Position numbers and translations under genes: made by a program | NCBI GenBank assembly: GCA_949316495.1 | Contig: OX439001.1 | Span: 50,382,556 to 50,446,555, forward strand | DNA from: Amphiduros pacificus | Taxonomy: Eukaryota > Annelida > Polychaeta > Phyllodocida > Hesionidae | DNA: 64,000 nucleotides | Direction: 5' to 3' | Notes under the pieces: generated by a model | Database searches by the model: none | What the model saw: only the letters and a program-made list of their open reading frames with translations | Told to the model about the DNA's origin: nothing | Part shown: piece by piece, positions 36,641 to 47,977 of the stretch | Numbering within the stretch: position 1 is the stretch's first letter | Layout: each line of letters starts with the position of its first letter

Positions 36641-37140
36641 CACACAGGTAGTGCACAGACATTTCGCACACAGGTAGTGCACAGACATTTCGCACAGGTA
36701 GTGCACAGACATTTCGATCAGGTAGTGCACAGACATTTTGCACAGGTAGTGCACAGACACCTCGCACAGGTAGTGCACAGACATTTCGCACAGGTAGTGC
36801 ACAGACATTTCGATCAGGTAGTGAAAATACATTTCGCACAGGTAATGCACAGACACCTCGCACAGGTAGTGCACAGACACCTCGCACAGTTAGTGCACAG
36901 ACACCTTGCACAGGTAGTACACAGACACCATGCACAGGTAGTGCACAGACCTCAAACAGGTAGTGCACAGACACCTCACACAGGTAGTGCACAGACACCT
37001 CGCACAGGTAGTGCAAAGACCTCAAACAGGTAGTGCAGACACCTCGCACAGGTAGTGCACAGACATTTCAAACAGATAGCGCACAGACATCTTCCACAGG
37101 TAGTGCACAGACATCACACACAGATAGTACACAGACATCT
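36641..37140. repeat. 24-bp minisatellite encoding a GSAQTxxT octapeptide
   Basis: About 20 units close to GGTAGTGCACAGACACCTCG plus CACA, with variants (TTTCG, TCAAA, TTTTG) and some 18-21 bp units. In one plus frame the unit gives Gly-Ser-Ala-Gln-Thr-x-x-Thr. From about 37033 this frame stays open into the finger-bearing sequence downstream. Because 24 is a multiple of three and the unit lacks stops in most frames, other frames are open too and should not be taken as genes. Confidence 0.92.
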
Positions 37141-37578
37141 TCTAGTTGTACAAGTGAGCATCCGTTTTCCAATCATAGTTGTGGGATATATCATATAAGT
37201 GAAAGAGGAAAAAACATTGATGCAATGACCAAGAGAGACGGGTTGATATTGTGCATTTTGTGCCAGGATGAAGAGAAAACATTTAAAATTGACAGTGAAT
37301 CAACACAACAACCAAAGTCTAGTGATCATCAATTTCGTTATAGCCAAAACAAAAAGAAGCATGAAACGAGCAAGTCGATTTGTAAAGTGTGTGGTGTCAA
37401 GGTTTTCTCCTGGAACCTTTCAAATCATATCAAAAATGTACATGGCCCAAAAATCAATCTCATATCTCATTTAATATCAGTTTGCATAAGCAAACAGAGA
37501 GGAATGTATTTAGTACATTCTGGGTCATCTGGCCCTACTCTCCCTGTTCATGTTCAGAAATATGTTGTCTACTGTTGA
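37033..37578 (+). CDS. Ser/Thr-repeat protein segment with a C2H2-like finger, unrecognised
   Basis: An open frame starting in the minisatellite (GSAQTFQTDSAQTSSTGSAQ) continues past the repeat: CGIYHISERGKNIDAMTKRD, then CILCQDEEK, then CKVCGVKVFSWNLSNHIKNVHG at about 37384-37443 (Cys-x2-Cys, 11 residues, His-x4-His), ending VQKYVVYC. The finger is one residue short of the usual C2H2 spacing. The ATG at 37033 is inside the repeat, so the true start is probably upstream across a splice. It may be an exon of a host gene of unknown role, or part of a repeated gene-like element. Confidence 0.4.
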   Translation: MQTPRTGSAQTFQTDSAQTSSTGSAQTSHTDSTQTSSSCTSEHPFSNHSCGIYHISERGKNIDAMTKRDGLILCILCQDEEKTFKIDSESTQQPKSSDHQFRYSQNKKKHETSKSICKVCGVKVFSWNLSNHIKNVHGPKINLISHLISVCISKQRGMYLVHSGSSGPTLPVHVQKYVVYC

Positions 37579-37579
37579 G

Positions 37580-38265
37580 TTTCCAGCGTGACATGTGACA
37601 ATAAGAAATGTCATATGATGAACAATATGGCAAGACAGCATTTCAAGCCTTCTTTTGAATATTTGCACATTCAAAGTATATCCTCTTTTGAGTATATTAC
37701 TTACTTGAGGGGTTGTATCTATAGATGAAATGTATCTGCATTCAACCATCAGGAATATGACCTAATTATTGAACCAGTGGAGGTCCCGCTTGGTTTTGAA
37801 CAAAGGGGTCTTCAAGGATAAAATACAGACATTTCATAGTATTTATGTTGAAGATGCAAGGTCATTAGGGTGTTCCATAATAACACTTTATTGGAGTTCA
37901 AACTATCAAAGTGAACCATAGTTGATCCTTGGAAAACTTAAAAAAGACATTATGATGCTAAAGGCTATAGTTCCTGAGATATTGACATATTTCTACAAAT
38001 CAAGATAAATTGTGTTTTTAGCTACATGGAGTGTGAGACATGAAAGTAACAGGTTGTCTTCACAAAAGTTTTTATTTCTAATGCTTTCTGAGGTCTTCTG
38101 TATATTGTGCTTTCACCTAGTGGTGAAGTCTTAATTATTCACCAGGTGGTGCATAAGAAGGACATTGCTAGTTACGCCCTCCATCTTGGAAATTGTTCCT
38201 ACAAGAAGGATGCAATGCTTTGTTTGAATTGAGACAGTTTGATTATTATTCAGTGTTGTTTCAGT
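37580..38265. other. No gene seen; possible 5' region of the split ORF
   Basis: Noncoding sequence. TTGTTTCAG at 38256-38264 could be an acceptor just before the ATG at 38270. Confidence 0.35.
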
Positions 38266-38269
38266 GAAT

Positions 38270-38308
38270 ATGGATAAAGAGCAAGGTAGGAAAAGAAAGT
38301 ACAATGGG
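38270..38308 (+). CDS. First 13 codons of an unknown ORF split by the Gypsy element
   Basis: ATG at 38270 begins MDKEQGRKRKYNG and reaches the left edge of the LTR element. The last five bases, ATGGG, are the target duplication. The reading phase is the same as that of the open frame on the other side of the element (43764 onward). The basic start suggests a nuclear or nucleic-acid-binding protein, by composition only. Confidence 0.5.
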
Positions 38309-38408
38309 TGTAATGTTCAAATATGACTGATGCGTCCGCATCTCGTGTATCGCGTGTTACTATCAATAAAGGACTTAGCAACCGCATGATCTGGTGTTAT
38401 CCATTACA
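38309..38408 (+). repeat. Left LTR of the Gypsy element
   Basis: 100 bp, TGTAATG...CATTACA, with AATAAA at 38367-38372. About one difference from the right LTR. Confidence 0.97.
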
Positions 38409-41400
38409 TTGGCGACGAGTGATAAAAAATGAACTTTGTGGGCGTACAGAAGTGCCAAAACCTCGCCCAAACAAGTGAAAAATACCGCTAAGGTATCAAG
38501 GAAACTGCAGACATCGCTCAGAAGAAGTGGACACGTCTGCAAACTGGTATAAACTGTCATAAACATTCAGCAAACTTACCGGACCAGTTCACAAATGCTG
38601 ACACGTGGTTCCCAAGGTCATGGCTTCCCAAGGCAAGTTTGGCCCTCAATTTTGCTGACTTTCCTGTGCCTGTTTCTCCTAATTTCAAGTGCTAATCAAG
38701 CAACAGACTGCTACAAAGAGTACTTGACCGGAAGTTGTGTATTTGTGCATACATTCCCGATCAGAATCACAGGCAGGATTTCCAAACACAGAGCCCCAAT
38801 CAAAATCATAGACAGTGACAATTCCTACTCCCAGCTACTCAATCAAACCTCAAAAATGGCATCAAATAACATTCCAGCAATCAGCACATTTGATGAGGTA
38901 AATGGTGATGGTGATGCTAGTGGTGTCACATGGGAGAGATGGATCTCAAGGTTTGAAAACTATATGGGGGCACTGGATATCAAGGATGACAAGAGACAGC
39001 GCATGATGCTCTTGCACCTGATTGGTCCGGGAACTTTTGAAGACTTCCTCACATTTGAAAACACTGGCGATAAATATGACGAGGCTAAGACAAAGCTAGC
39101 AGCGCACTTCAAACCCAAACTGAACACTGATTTCGAGGTATGCGTGTTCAGGGGATTGAAGCAGAAGAGAGGCGAAAGCATCAACCAGTATCAGGTCAGA
39201 CTGAGACAGCAAGCCAGCAGATGCGAGTTTCCGGACATGGCGATTGAGATCAAGAGACACATTGTCACAACAACTACAGATTCCAGACTTAGGCAAAAAG
39301 GGCTAAAGGGATCTTTAAAGACACTGAAAGACGTCCTTGCAGAGGGGAGTAGCAACGAACAGTGCAAGTCTCAAAATGCAGATATAGAGAAAGTATTACA
39401 ACAGCCTAAGTCTGAGGATAAGAAAATCAATGAAGTAAAAAACAGACAAAAGATGCAATGCTACTACTGTGGCGGGGATTATCCACACATCCAGGGCAGA
39501 GAGTCTTGTCCGGCATACGGAAAGGAATGTGGAAACTGTCACAAGTTGCACCACTTCTCTAAAATGTGTAAATCCAAACGTGGTGGTCGATCTGGTTCCA
39601 GTAGCAGCGGCGGTTACAAGCAGCCATCCGCAAGCGGTGGTCGCAAGGGCGCCGACAGTGGTCGTCGACAGAAGCAGCGCCGACACGGCAAGCATCAGCG
39701 AGTCCATGAGGTGACCAATGAGTCCGACAGCGGCGACGACAACCACTACCTTTTTGCATTGTCAGGTGATAAGGTAAAATCAACACCTAGGTTTCAGGTA
39801 ACCATTCAGAACAGCAACATTGTATTCACTGCAGATAGCGCAGCTACATGTACTGTCATAGATGAAAATACATTCAATGCTAAGCTAAAAGGTAAAATCA
39901 AACTAGAAAGTGCAAAACAAGATAAAATCAACCCATATTCAGCCAAAAGCATTCAGCCAAAGGGCAAATTTAAAACAACTATCTCATGTAAAGGTAAATC
40001 ATACACTGAGTTGATATATGTAATGCCTGGCTCAGATGGGTGCCTACTTAGTTACAATGCTTGTTTGAAACTTGATCTGATAAAAGTAGCACCACATGTC
40101 ATTAACAAAATTGATGTTAGTGTTGCAGAATCATTTGTGAGTGACCATCCAGAGCTGAGTGCAGGGGTCGGAAAATTGAAAGGGGAAAAGGTACATCTCT
40201 ATGTGGACAAGGAGGTGCCACCGGTTGCAAAATCCCTGATTCCCCCACCATTCAAAATTCGCTCACAGCTCGAGGACGAAATACGCAAACTCGAGGAACT
40301 CGACATAATCGAGAAAGTCGATGGTCTGACACCGTGGGTGTCAAACGTGGTCGTATCGCCAAAACCGAGCAATCCGACCGAGATCAGGATGTGTGTCGAC
40401 ATGAGAAACGCCAATAAGGCTATCAAGCGCATCCGTCATCCAGTACCGACGATCGAGGACATACAGCACAGAGTTAACGGCTGGACCGTTTTCAGCAAAC
40501 TCGATCTCAGATCTGGTTACCACCAGCTGGAACTGGACGAGGAATCTCGGTACATCACAACATTTGTGACGCATGTAGGGTTGAGGCGGTACAAACGTCT
40601 AAATTTCGGTATAAATTGTGCTTCCGAGATATTCCAGAACACTGTTGCACGCGTGATCGAAGGCATCGGTGACGACAGAGGTGGAGCCCTCAACATCTCT
40701 GATGACATCATCGTTGGAGGAGTAGCTCAAGAAGACCACGACAGCGCAATTGTCCAAGTGTTCAAGAGACTGATTGACAATGGACTGATAGTCAACTTGC
40801 CAAAATGCCAATTTGACAAGCCAAAACTAGAGTTCTATGGTATGGTATTCTCCGCAGCGGGAATGGAACCATCACCCAAGAGACTGCAAGCATTGCTAGA
40901 AATGCAAGTGCCGACATCTAGTGGTGAAGTAGAGAGCCTACTAGGAATGCTGACATTCAACGCTAGGTTCATACCAAACTTCTCAACACTGACTGAACCA
41001 CTCAGGAGGTTGACTAGACAAGGAGTACAGTTTCACTGGGATACAGAACAACAGACTGCATATGACAGACTGATAAAGTACTTGGCTGACAAACCAGTAG
41101 TCTCATACTTTGACATGAACAAAGAGACTGAGCTGATAGTTGACGCATCTCCTGTAGGGTTAGGTGCAATACTGACTCAGACAGATGACTCAGAGACAAG
41201 TACAGTTGTGGCTTATGCAAGCCGAGCCCTCACTGACGTTGAGCAACGTTACTCTCAGCTTGAGAGAGAGGCCCTAGCAGTGGTCTGGGCATGTGAGAGG
41301 TTTCATACCTACATATTTGGTGGACTAGTGACTGTCCGAACTGATCACAAACCACTCTTGTCTATGCTTGGTAGTCCAAATGCCAAACTGACAGCTAGAC

Positions 41401-43663
41401 TTGAGAGATGGGCTCTGAGACTACAGCCATACAACATCACTATGAAGTATGCTCGTGGGAAAGACAACCCAGCAGACTACCTATAAAGACATCCAGTTGA
41501 GAAGGATGAGAACATTTCCAGAGAAGAGAAGATAGCAGAAGAATATGTGAACTACATAGCATCAGCAGCTGTGCCCAAGGCAATGACTGAGCAAGAAGTA
41601 CTAGTCTAAGAAGAAACTCTGGCTGACCCAACACTCACACAGGTGAAAAGCCTTATCAGAAGCAACAAGTGGCATCTGGTATCAAAACCAAACTCTTGGC
41701 AATCTGATTGTGACGTCAAAGCACTGCAATCATTCAGCCATGTGAGTACAGAGCTCAGCGTGACTCAGTCTGGGTTGGTGCTGAGAGGTAAGAGAATAGT
41801 TTTGCCTGACAGTCTCCAGAGGCGAGCTGTAGATCTAGCACATGAAGGGCACCAAGGGATAGTGAAAACCAAGTCACTATTGCGTGAAAAGGTTTGGTTT
41901 CCAGGCATTGAGGAAATGGTGAAAACCAAGATTAGTCAATGTGTAGCGTGTGCTGCAAGCCACGATCCCAAACGGAGAGAACCATTGCAGATGACAGACC
42001 TTCCAGAGCATCCATGGTCTCATCTGAGCACAGATATGTTTGGTCCTCTGCCGTCAGGTCACTATTTGCTGGTAGTGAGATGTGACAGAACTCGATTTCC
42101 AGAAGTGGAGATAGTTGGGTCGCAGGCTGCAAGTGCAGTCATACCGGCAATGGACAAGGTGTTCTCATCAAGAGGCATACCTTATAAGCTCAAGAGTGAC
42201 AACGGGAGTCCCTTCCAGAGTGAAGAATTTCAGAATTTTGCAGAAGTACTGGGATTTGAGCATCAGAAAGTGACGCCATATAGGCCAGAAGCAAATGGTG
42301 GAGCGGAGAGCTTCATGAAAAACCTTGGTAAGGTGTGTAAAACAGCACAACTTGAGGGTAAGCCGTGGAAGAAAGAGCTCCAGAAATTTCTGAGAAATTA
42401 CAGAGCAACTCCACATAGTGCAACTGGTATCCCACCAGCAAACTGCCTCAAGTCTTTAGGTATGAGGACACAAGCAAGATTGCAGAAAATGACATGAAGG
42501 CAAAAGCCAAGATGAAATACTACGCAGAGAGGAGACGCAATATCAAGCCATCAGGCTTGGAGGTTGGAGACAGATGAAGAACGTGACCAAATCTGGTAAG
42601 TCAGTGCCAAGATTTCAGCCAGAGCCATTCCAGGTCACTGAGAGAAAAGGGTCCATGATAGTGGCTCAGAGAGGGACAGAAGTCAAGGCCAGAAACAGCA
42701 GCCATTTCAGGCCAGTCCATGTCTCAGAGGAACCACTATTGGCTCAGAAGGATGAAGAACCAGAAGATATTCTGCAAAGCGCCAGCGGAGTCGAAATGTC
42801 CGATCAGCCGTCAGTCGGTAACCATGGCGACACTATTCGAACTAGAGCTGTGCAGTTTAAGTCAAAATCTCATGCTAGTAAACCCCAAACTCAATCTGAA
42901 CCGGTGACACGTCCCCACAGGAGTGTGAAAATGCCAAAACATTTGATTGAATATGAGGTAAAACTACCAAATTTGGCAGGGTCAGATTAGTAGAGACTTA
43001 TTAAAGTCAAAAGACAGGCTCAAGATGGTCTCTCAAGTGAGTTACTACATGTGTATTTGAGCAGAATGGTCAGAAATATTGTATAAGATGTTTATTTCAA
43101 ATACTGCCATAGTATTATTTTATGTGTTCATAAAAGTGTTAAAGCAGAATATGTGTTCATAAAAGTGTTCAGAAAAATATATATCATTTTGTATTTACAT
43201 ACTTGAGTAATGCTAAAATATTGTGTATTTTACTCTTATATGGTATGGTAAAATTTTATTTAGTAATTTGTTTATAAAACTAGCCAAATATTGTTCTAAT
43301 GTTGTTCAGGCAAAGAGCATGTATTTTTATATCTTATTTTTGTATGGTAAAGCAAAAGCCTTGTTCCATGATAAGCAATGTTAATTATAAATGTATGTTT
43401 GAAATGTTTAAATTTCAAGTTCCTGTTTGTATAAAACAATGCGGGAATATGCCATAAGCTTACATTTTAATTTTCTCAAGGGAGGAGAATGGATATGGAA
43501 ATGTGTGTAAAGGACAGAGACTATAAAAAATACACACAAGAGAAAAGCTTTACAAAAAGTTTATTCAAAGAGACGATAATAAAATATTACAATTTATATT
43601 GTATAAAGTTTATTGCACATGAATATACATAAACATACAATCCTCAACTAAAGAAGGGGGAGA

Positions 43664-43763
43664 TGTAATGTTCAAATATGACTGATGCGTCCGCATCTCG
43701 TGTATCGCGTGTTACTATCAATAAAGGACTTAGCAACCGCACGATCTGGTGTTATCCATTACA
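43664..43763 (+). repeat. Right LTR of the Gypsy element
   Basis: 100 bp, nearly identical to the left LTR (about 1% apart), which implies a recent insertion, although so short an LTR gives a loose date. Confidence 0.97.
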
Positions 43764-44215
43764 ATGGGCCCCACAACTTATCAAATCGACATAGTAGTGT
43801 CAGTAATGACTGGGATGAACACCTTGGCCCTGGGGTATCTAAATTTTCTCCAAAATACCTGCCCACAGTGAGAGCTGTGTTGTGTCGCTACAGATTCATG
43901 GGAGAGGAGAGTCCTACTTTAAAAATAGGTTCTATGGTTCCAATAATATCAGGAGAAATAAAAACTATATGGGAAAGTGCCTGGATTCCACATTATGATG
44001 ACATCTGCAGTATTGATCATCAAGTTACAAGGGCCATCAATCTGTGGACTGGAAATTCACGTCGACCAGCCAAAAGAAGCAAGCCAGAATTTCAGGCTTC
44101 TCTTGATAACCTCCTTGATATCAGACCTAAGTTGCTGCAGACATTGGAGGCTCTGGAGAACCACCTTAGGAAATCGAGAAACAAGGACTGGCAGGAAGAA
44201 GTATTGAGATTCTAG
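43764..44215 (+). CDS. Main part of the unknown ORF split by the Gypsy element
   Basis: Directly after the right LTR an open frame of 150 codons reads PHNLSNRHSSVSNDWDEHLG, then KYLPTVRAVLCRYRFMGEES, and later WESAWIPHYDDICSIDHQVT, with a helical C-terminal region rich in Leu, Glu and Lys. After its stop another frame at once reads RPFFHKAYPQMYTISGTTDT and a Lys-rich end (KQEKRAEERNAKALKYKEKH), so a frame slip probably shortens it. No family is recognised. It could be a host gene or the gene of a DNA element. Confidence 0.5.
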
Positions 44216-44683
44216 ACCTTTCTTTCACAAAGCATATCCCCAGATGTATACTATTTCTGGAACAACTGATACAACACTTACGAAGCAGGAGAAGCGGGCT
44301 GAAGAACGAAATGCAAAGGCATTGAAGTACAAGGAGAAGCATCAAACCCAAACTAAAATGTATGTTAAAAAAGTCTAAAATGAATTGGCAATTCTGCATA
44401 GAAGTACTAATTAAAATATATATTACATTACATTTTTCTAATACAATAGAAAAGTGTCTTTTTCAGGATTGTTTTGAAGTTATCCTTTGTAAGTATATCT
44501 ATGTTTTGACTGGTGCTTTTTAGAATTAGGCATTAGCTTAGATCATCTGGTGGACTGGTGTGCTGTGCTATACTCTACCTTTGCATGGTAAGACATGACA
44601 GGTGGTGCTGGTTATTATTGTACTTTGACATGTTTATGAATATATATTGATTTAATTTTCAGCTCTAGATATTTCCCAGGAAT

Positions 44684-44850
44684 CTTCAACTTCTTCATAT
44701 AATATAGTACTTTGACATTTTTTATGAATAATTATGGATTATATTTTCAGTGTTACAACTCCAGATCTTAAAGAAAGTGGGGAAGATGACATGGATGTCT
44801 GTGATGATAATGATCCAGACTGGCCACTCACTTCAGACTTGATGTGTTCA
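44684..44850 (+). pseudogene. Coding-like patches 5 and 6 (acidic)
   Basis: TTTTCAG at 44657-44663 precedes LDISQESSTSSYNI; a second TTTTCAG at 44744-44750 precedes VTTPDLKESGEDDMDVCDDN and then DPDWPLTSD. Both are open and acidic, like a disordered linker. Clear donors are missing, so the exon ends are not fixed. Confidence 0.35.
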
Positions 44851-45063
44851 TATTCCTTTTGTTTAATCCAATATTCCTTTTGTTTCCACCTCATCAAGGT
44901 TTTAATTCCTTTAAATCCATATACAATCCTAAGAGTGTATGAGATCACTATCACATACCACTGTTGATGAGGGTGCAAGGGGTCAACCTGGGGACACAAG
45001 GAGAGGCTGGGATAGCCAAGATACTGTGTGGGACAGACAGAAATAAGATTACCCTCAAGTGTT

Positions 45064-45380
45064 GGTTTGTTTGTTTGTTTGTTTGGGGCTTTACATCACT
45101 TTCAACATTATTTCAGTCATTTCGTGATGAGACCTACTTGTAGCAGATATAGTGCTGCCTCACTGAATTGTCATGTCGCAGGTCCTTGAAATGACAACCC
45201 ACCCGGTCATAGGACAACGGGTTAACCCTTTAGGCACGGGCCTCAGCTCATGTGGGAAATTGTATCATGAGTTCAATCCCGACACGGCCGGGGTTTTGAA
45301 CCCACGACCTTTGGATCACCACAGAGGAACTGGTGCTAATAAGCTGGCGCTCTAACCAACTGCGCCACGGCCCGTGGCCA
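45064..45380 (-). repeat. tRNA-derived SINE, full length, minus strand
   Basis: Starts with (GTTT)n and ends CAACTGCGCCACGGCCCGTG on the plus strand, the inverse of the SINE head. Least diverged copy of the six seen here by eye. Confidence 0.93.
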
Positions 45381-45610
45381 CCTCAAGTGTTGGACATTAA
45401 TTTAGGCTTTCATGTCTCTTTTTAAATGGAATCATAATCATACTATTTAATGAAGCCTTATATATTTATATTTAATAATTTGACAAAGAATCTTAACAGT
45501 TGAGTGGGATGAGGCAGGGATATGATGCAGGGACATGTGGAAAGTAATTAGTCACACACCACAGCCCCAGCATCCATCAGCCTGACATTGGCACACTTCC
45601 CTCATTACAG

Positions 45611-45709
45611 CTGATAATCATGAACCTTGTGGCAAACTCAAAGAAGCAAATATCAAATTATCCTACAGTACTACTGAGCTATCAGACATCTTGTTTTATG
45701 CAGGCATGT
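45611..45709 (+). pseudogene. Coding-like patch 7
   Basis: After CTCATTACAG the frame reads DNHEPCGKLKEANIKLSYST and TELSDILFYAG. GTGTATG could be the donor. The family is not recognised. Confidence 0.3.
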
Positions 45710-46032
45710 GTATGTTAATATTTTTATAAGTATAGAAAATTTCTTTGATTAGTGCACATTATGTGTTGTCTGACACAGATTTTTATCCAAGATTATCTGA
45801 CAATGTTTTGATTAACAAGACCCAACCAACTTCAAAGGTCTATAAACATATACAAAATCACATATATTTGCCCTTTTCTATTTCGTCTTTGTTCTTAATG
45901 AGATTTAATTGTAAATTTGCACATTTTGGCTGCTTTTCAGGGTTGCTAGAATGGAGATGGCATAGGTATAGTATACCTGTCTTAACATTTTTATGAGGGG
46001 TTACAAAATCCCAAGTGGGACATTCACATTAA

Positions 46033-46576
46033 GGTCTATAATCCACAATCAGTTTGAAGCATCTGGGGAGAACTTCGTGTGGTCTCGTATATTTCCGTAA
46101 CTGCCTTCGGCTCTGGGGGATTCCAGGATGAGAGTGAGGCTATGACGCCAGTGGGGGGTATTTCCCATTCAGCACACATGGCGGACAAACCAAACGATAA
46201 CAGAGGCAGGTGGTCTTCTCTGTCATATATTGTTAAAATGTTGATATAGTGTCATAATTATGCAACATCCTGCTAGCACAGTATATAAACTCTAACTGTC
46301 AATGAATTCAGACTGAATATTATGCAACTTTCTTCAATTGATAAGAAATGTTCTCCAGCCACCATCGGCAAAGCCCAGATAGGTGATATGAGTTGCCACC
46401 TGCAAAAACTGAGTCGAAACTACCGTTAAAACGGGTTCAATTTAAATAATAAAAAAATAAGACTAGTTGGTTAAGTTTACTTTTTCTGTGCTAAATTAAC
46501 AAATAACATTACTTTGAACACATTCCAGCCAAAAAAACATAAGTCTGTCCCAGTTTTTCATTGTGGATTATAGACC
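46033..46576. mobile_element. TTAA-flanked MITE, 544 bp
   Basis: A perfect 17-bp terminal inverted repeat, GGTCTATAATCCACAAT, is flanked on both sides by TTAA (46029-46032 and 46577-46580). TTAA duplications are typical of piggyBac and Kolobok transposons. No coding sequence is inside. Confidence 0.9.
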
Positions 46577-46599
46577 TTAACACCACTTGAAATGATTAA

Positions 46600-47600
46600 T
46601 GATGCATGTGCGATTCATCGCATTCCATCAGGTTAAATATATCGCAGTATAACGGACCATACACTTTGAGCTCTACATAACTATTTTTTAGTAAACAAAG
46701 AATGCAACTGAAAGAGCAATGTCACGATTTTCGGTTTTAAATAAGATTGGTTATGTTCTTCAGGATATACGTGTAAAATGTGACATTTTTGTGTAAAAAG
46801 CATGACAATTGGACCAGTTTAGCAAAGTTATGACAGTTAAGTTATGTTGGTTTGTGTTTCCATGGTTACTTATATATTTTTTCATCTCTGATCATTTTAA
46901 CATGTAATTTATAGAATTTATTTGACAAGAAAGTATATCTTTAAAACTCATTTTACTCACATTATCTGAAGCACAGGAACAAATAACCCAAAAGTTAGTA
47001 CCCTGAACCCCATAATCCAAATGATGGACTGAAGGAACATCATACATGTATTTAAGTTAGTTTATTTAAAACAGTGTAATCAGGCTCTGGTTGGCTTTTT
47101 TTCTGATCAAAAATCAATGTTTTGGGATAAAGAGAAAAGTTTTTCCATGGAATTCTTTTGATTTTCTTGATGGGCCTTACTGGTAATGCATTTAAATTCA
47201 CCTGTTAGTGATCCCACCAATTTTATTTATCTCAGTTATTCCATCACACATACACATATTTCCTCTTAATTGATTTACAAACATCCAATCAGCAATTGCC
47301 TGATATTTTGCTATGATTCATGAGCACCTTGACCACCACCATGTTGATAGCTCAGTGCCATTCCTCGCATGCCCATATATAATGGGCATGACTGACCATT
47401 GCTGAATGACGTTATTTCACACATATATAATCATTGTCAATGCTGTGCCATGTTATTTTAATCAGAATTTGTCTATTTTTATGGCCACTGTTCAATTATA
47501 TACATATTTATTTTTTATTCATATTTTGTTCAATCTGACCAGTTATTTCATTATATACAAATGTCACTTCAGATATATAACTTTCTTCTTTTTTAAACTT
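46600..47600. other. No gene seen
   Basis: AT-rich sequence with no supported feature on either strand. Confidence 0.4.
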
Positions 47601-47619
47601 TTTTTCGTTTTTGTAACAG

Positions 47620-47678
47620 GTGGTTCTTTGTCAAAAAAGGAAATATCTGTGTTAATCTGTGATTGGTATGATCATGGG
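47620..47678 (+). pseudogene. Coding-like patch 8, splice-bounded
   Basis: TTGTAACAG acceptor and GTAGTT donor-like site bound GSLSKKEISVLICDWYDHG. Short, not recognised. Confidence 0.3.
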
Positions 47679-47904
47679 GTAGTTGTAATCATTTCCTGTG
47701 GGTTGTAAACTGTTTTTTTCCCTCTGGTCAGTATGGTTTGATCAATTGACACCAGTGTTCTTGGACCACGAATAGGATTTTAATTAGCATATGTGCCATT
47801 GCATATGGGTATATTTCTAAACCATGAAAACAAAGAAAAAGCAGTGAAAAGAATTTTAAAAAATTTCATAAATATTACAGCACTGATTCCAGACAATGTC
47901 TCCT

Positions 47905-47977
47905 CATGGTGACTGGCTGGGATTTGGAATCCCTGGGTCTCCAGGTAAATGCTCTACTAATTGAGCTACTTCAGCCA
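47905..47977 (-). tRNA. tRNA-like sequence, minus strand, probably a SINE head or pseudogene
   Basis: On the minus strand GGCTGAAGTAGCTCAATTAG, then TAGAGCATTTACC, looks like an acceptor, D arm and box A; GGGATTCCAAATCCC looks like a T arm. The anticodon arm folds as a tight CCTGG..CCAGG hairpin with a four-base loop, so no normal anticodon is present. Confidence 0.45.

Larger units (their letters stand above)
38309..43763 (+). mobile_element. Ty3/Gypsy-type LTR retrotransposon fossil (Mag-like), 5.46 kb
   Basis: Identical-length 100-bp LTRs bound the element, with a 5-bp target duplication ATGGG at 38304-38308 and 43764-43768. A primer-binding-type TGGCGACGAG follows the left LTR. A purine tract AAGAAGGGGGAGA (43651-43663) precedes the right one. 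In order: gag about 38.86-39.45 kb, two Cys/His knuckles about 39.46-39.57, protease with DSA about 39.83, reverse transcriptase about 40.2-40.85 (ISDD in the palm), RNase H about 41.1-41.4, integrase with its HHCC region about 41.83-41.96 and core to about 42.45, then a basic tail. Domain order and the double knuckle fit the Mag side of Ty3/Gypsy. It looks young but broken, with about two breaks in the coding part. Gag is preceded by an open leader that has a hydrophobic stretch. Confidence 0.95.

Noticed and set aside
36462-37049. Long open frames on the minus strand and in other plus frames over the 24-bp array
   Set aside because: A 24-bp unit without stops is open in many frames; only the plus frame that continues into unique sequence has any support.
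38960-40811. Several minus-strand open frames across the Gypsy element
   Set aside because: Shadows of the plus-strand coding region.
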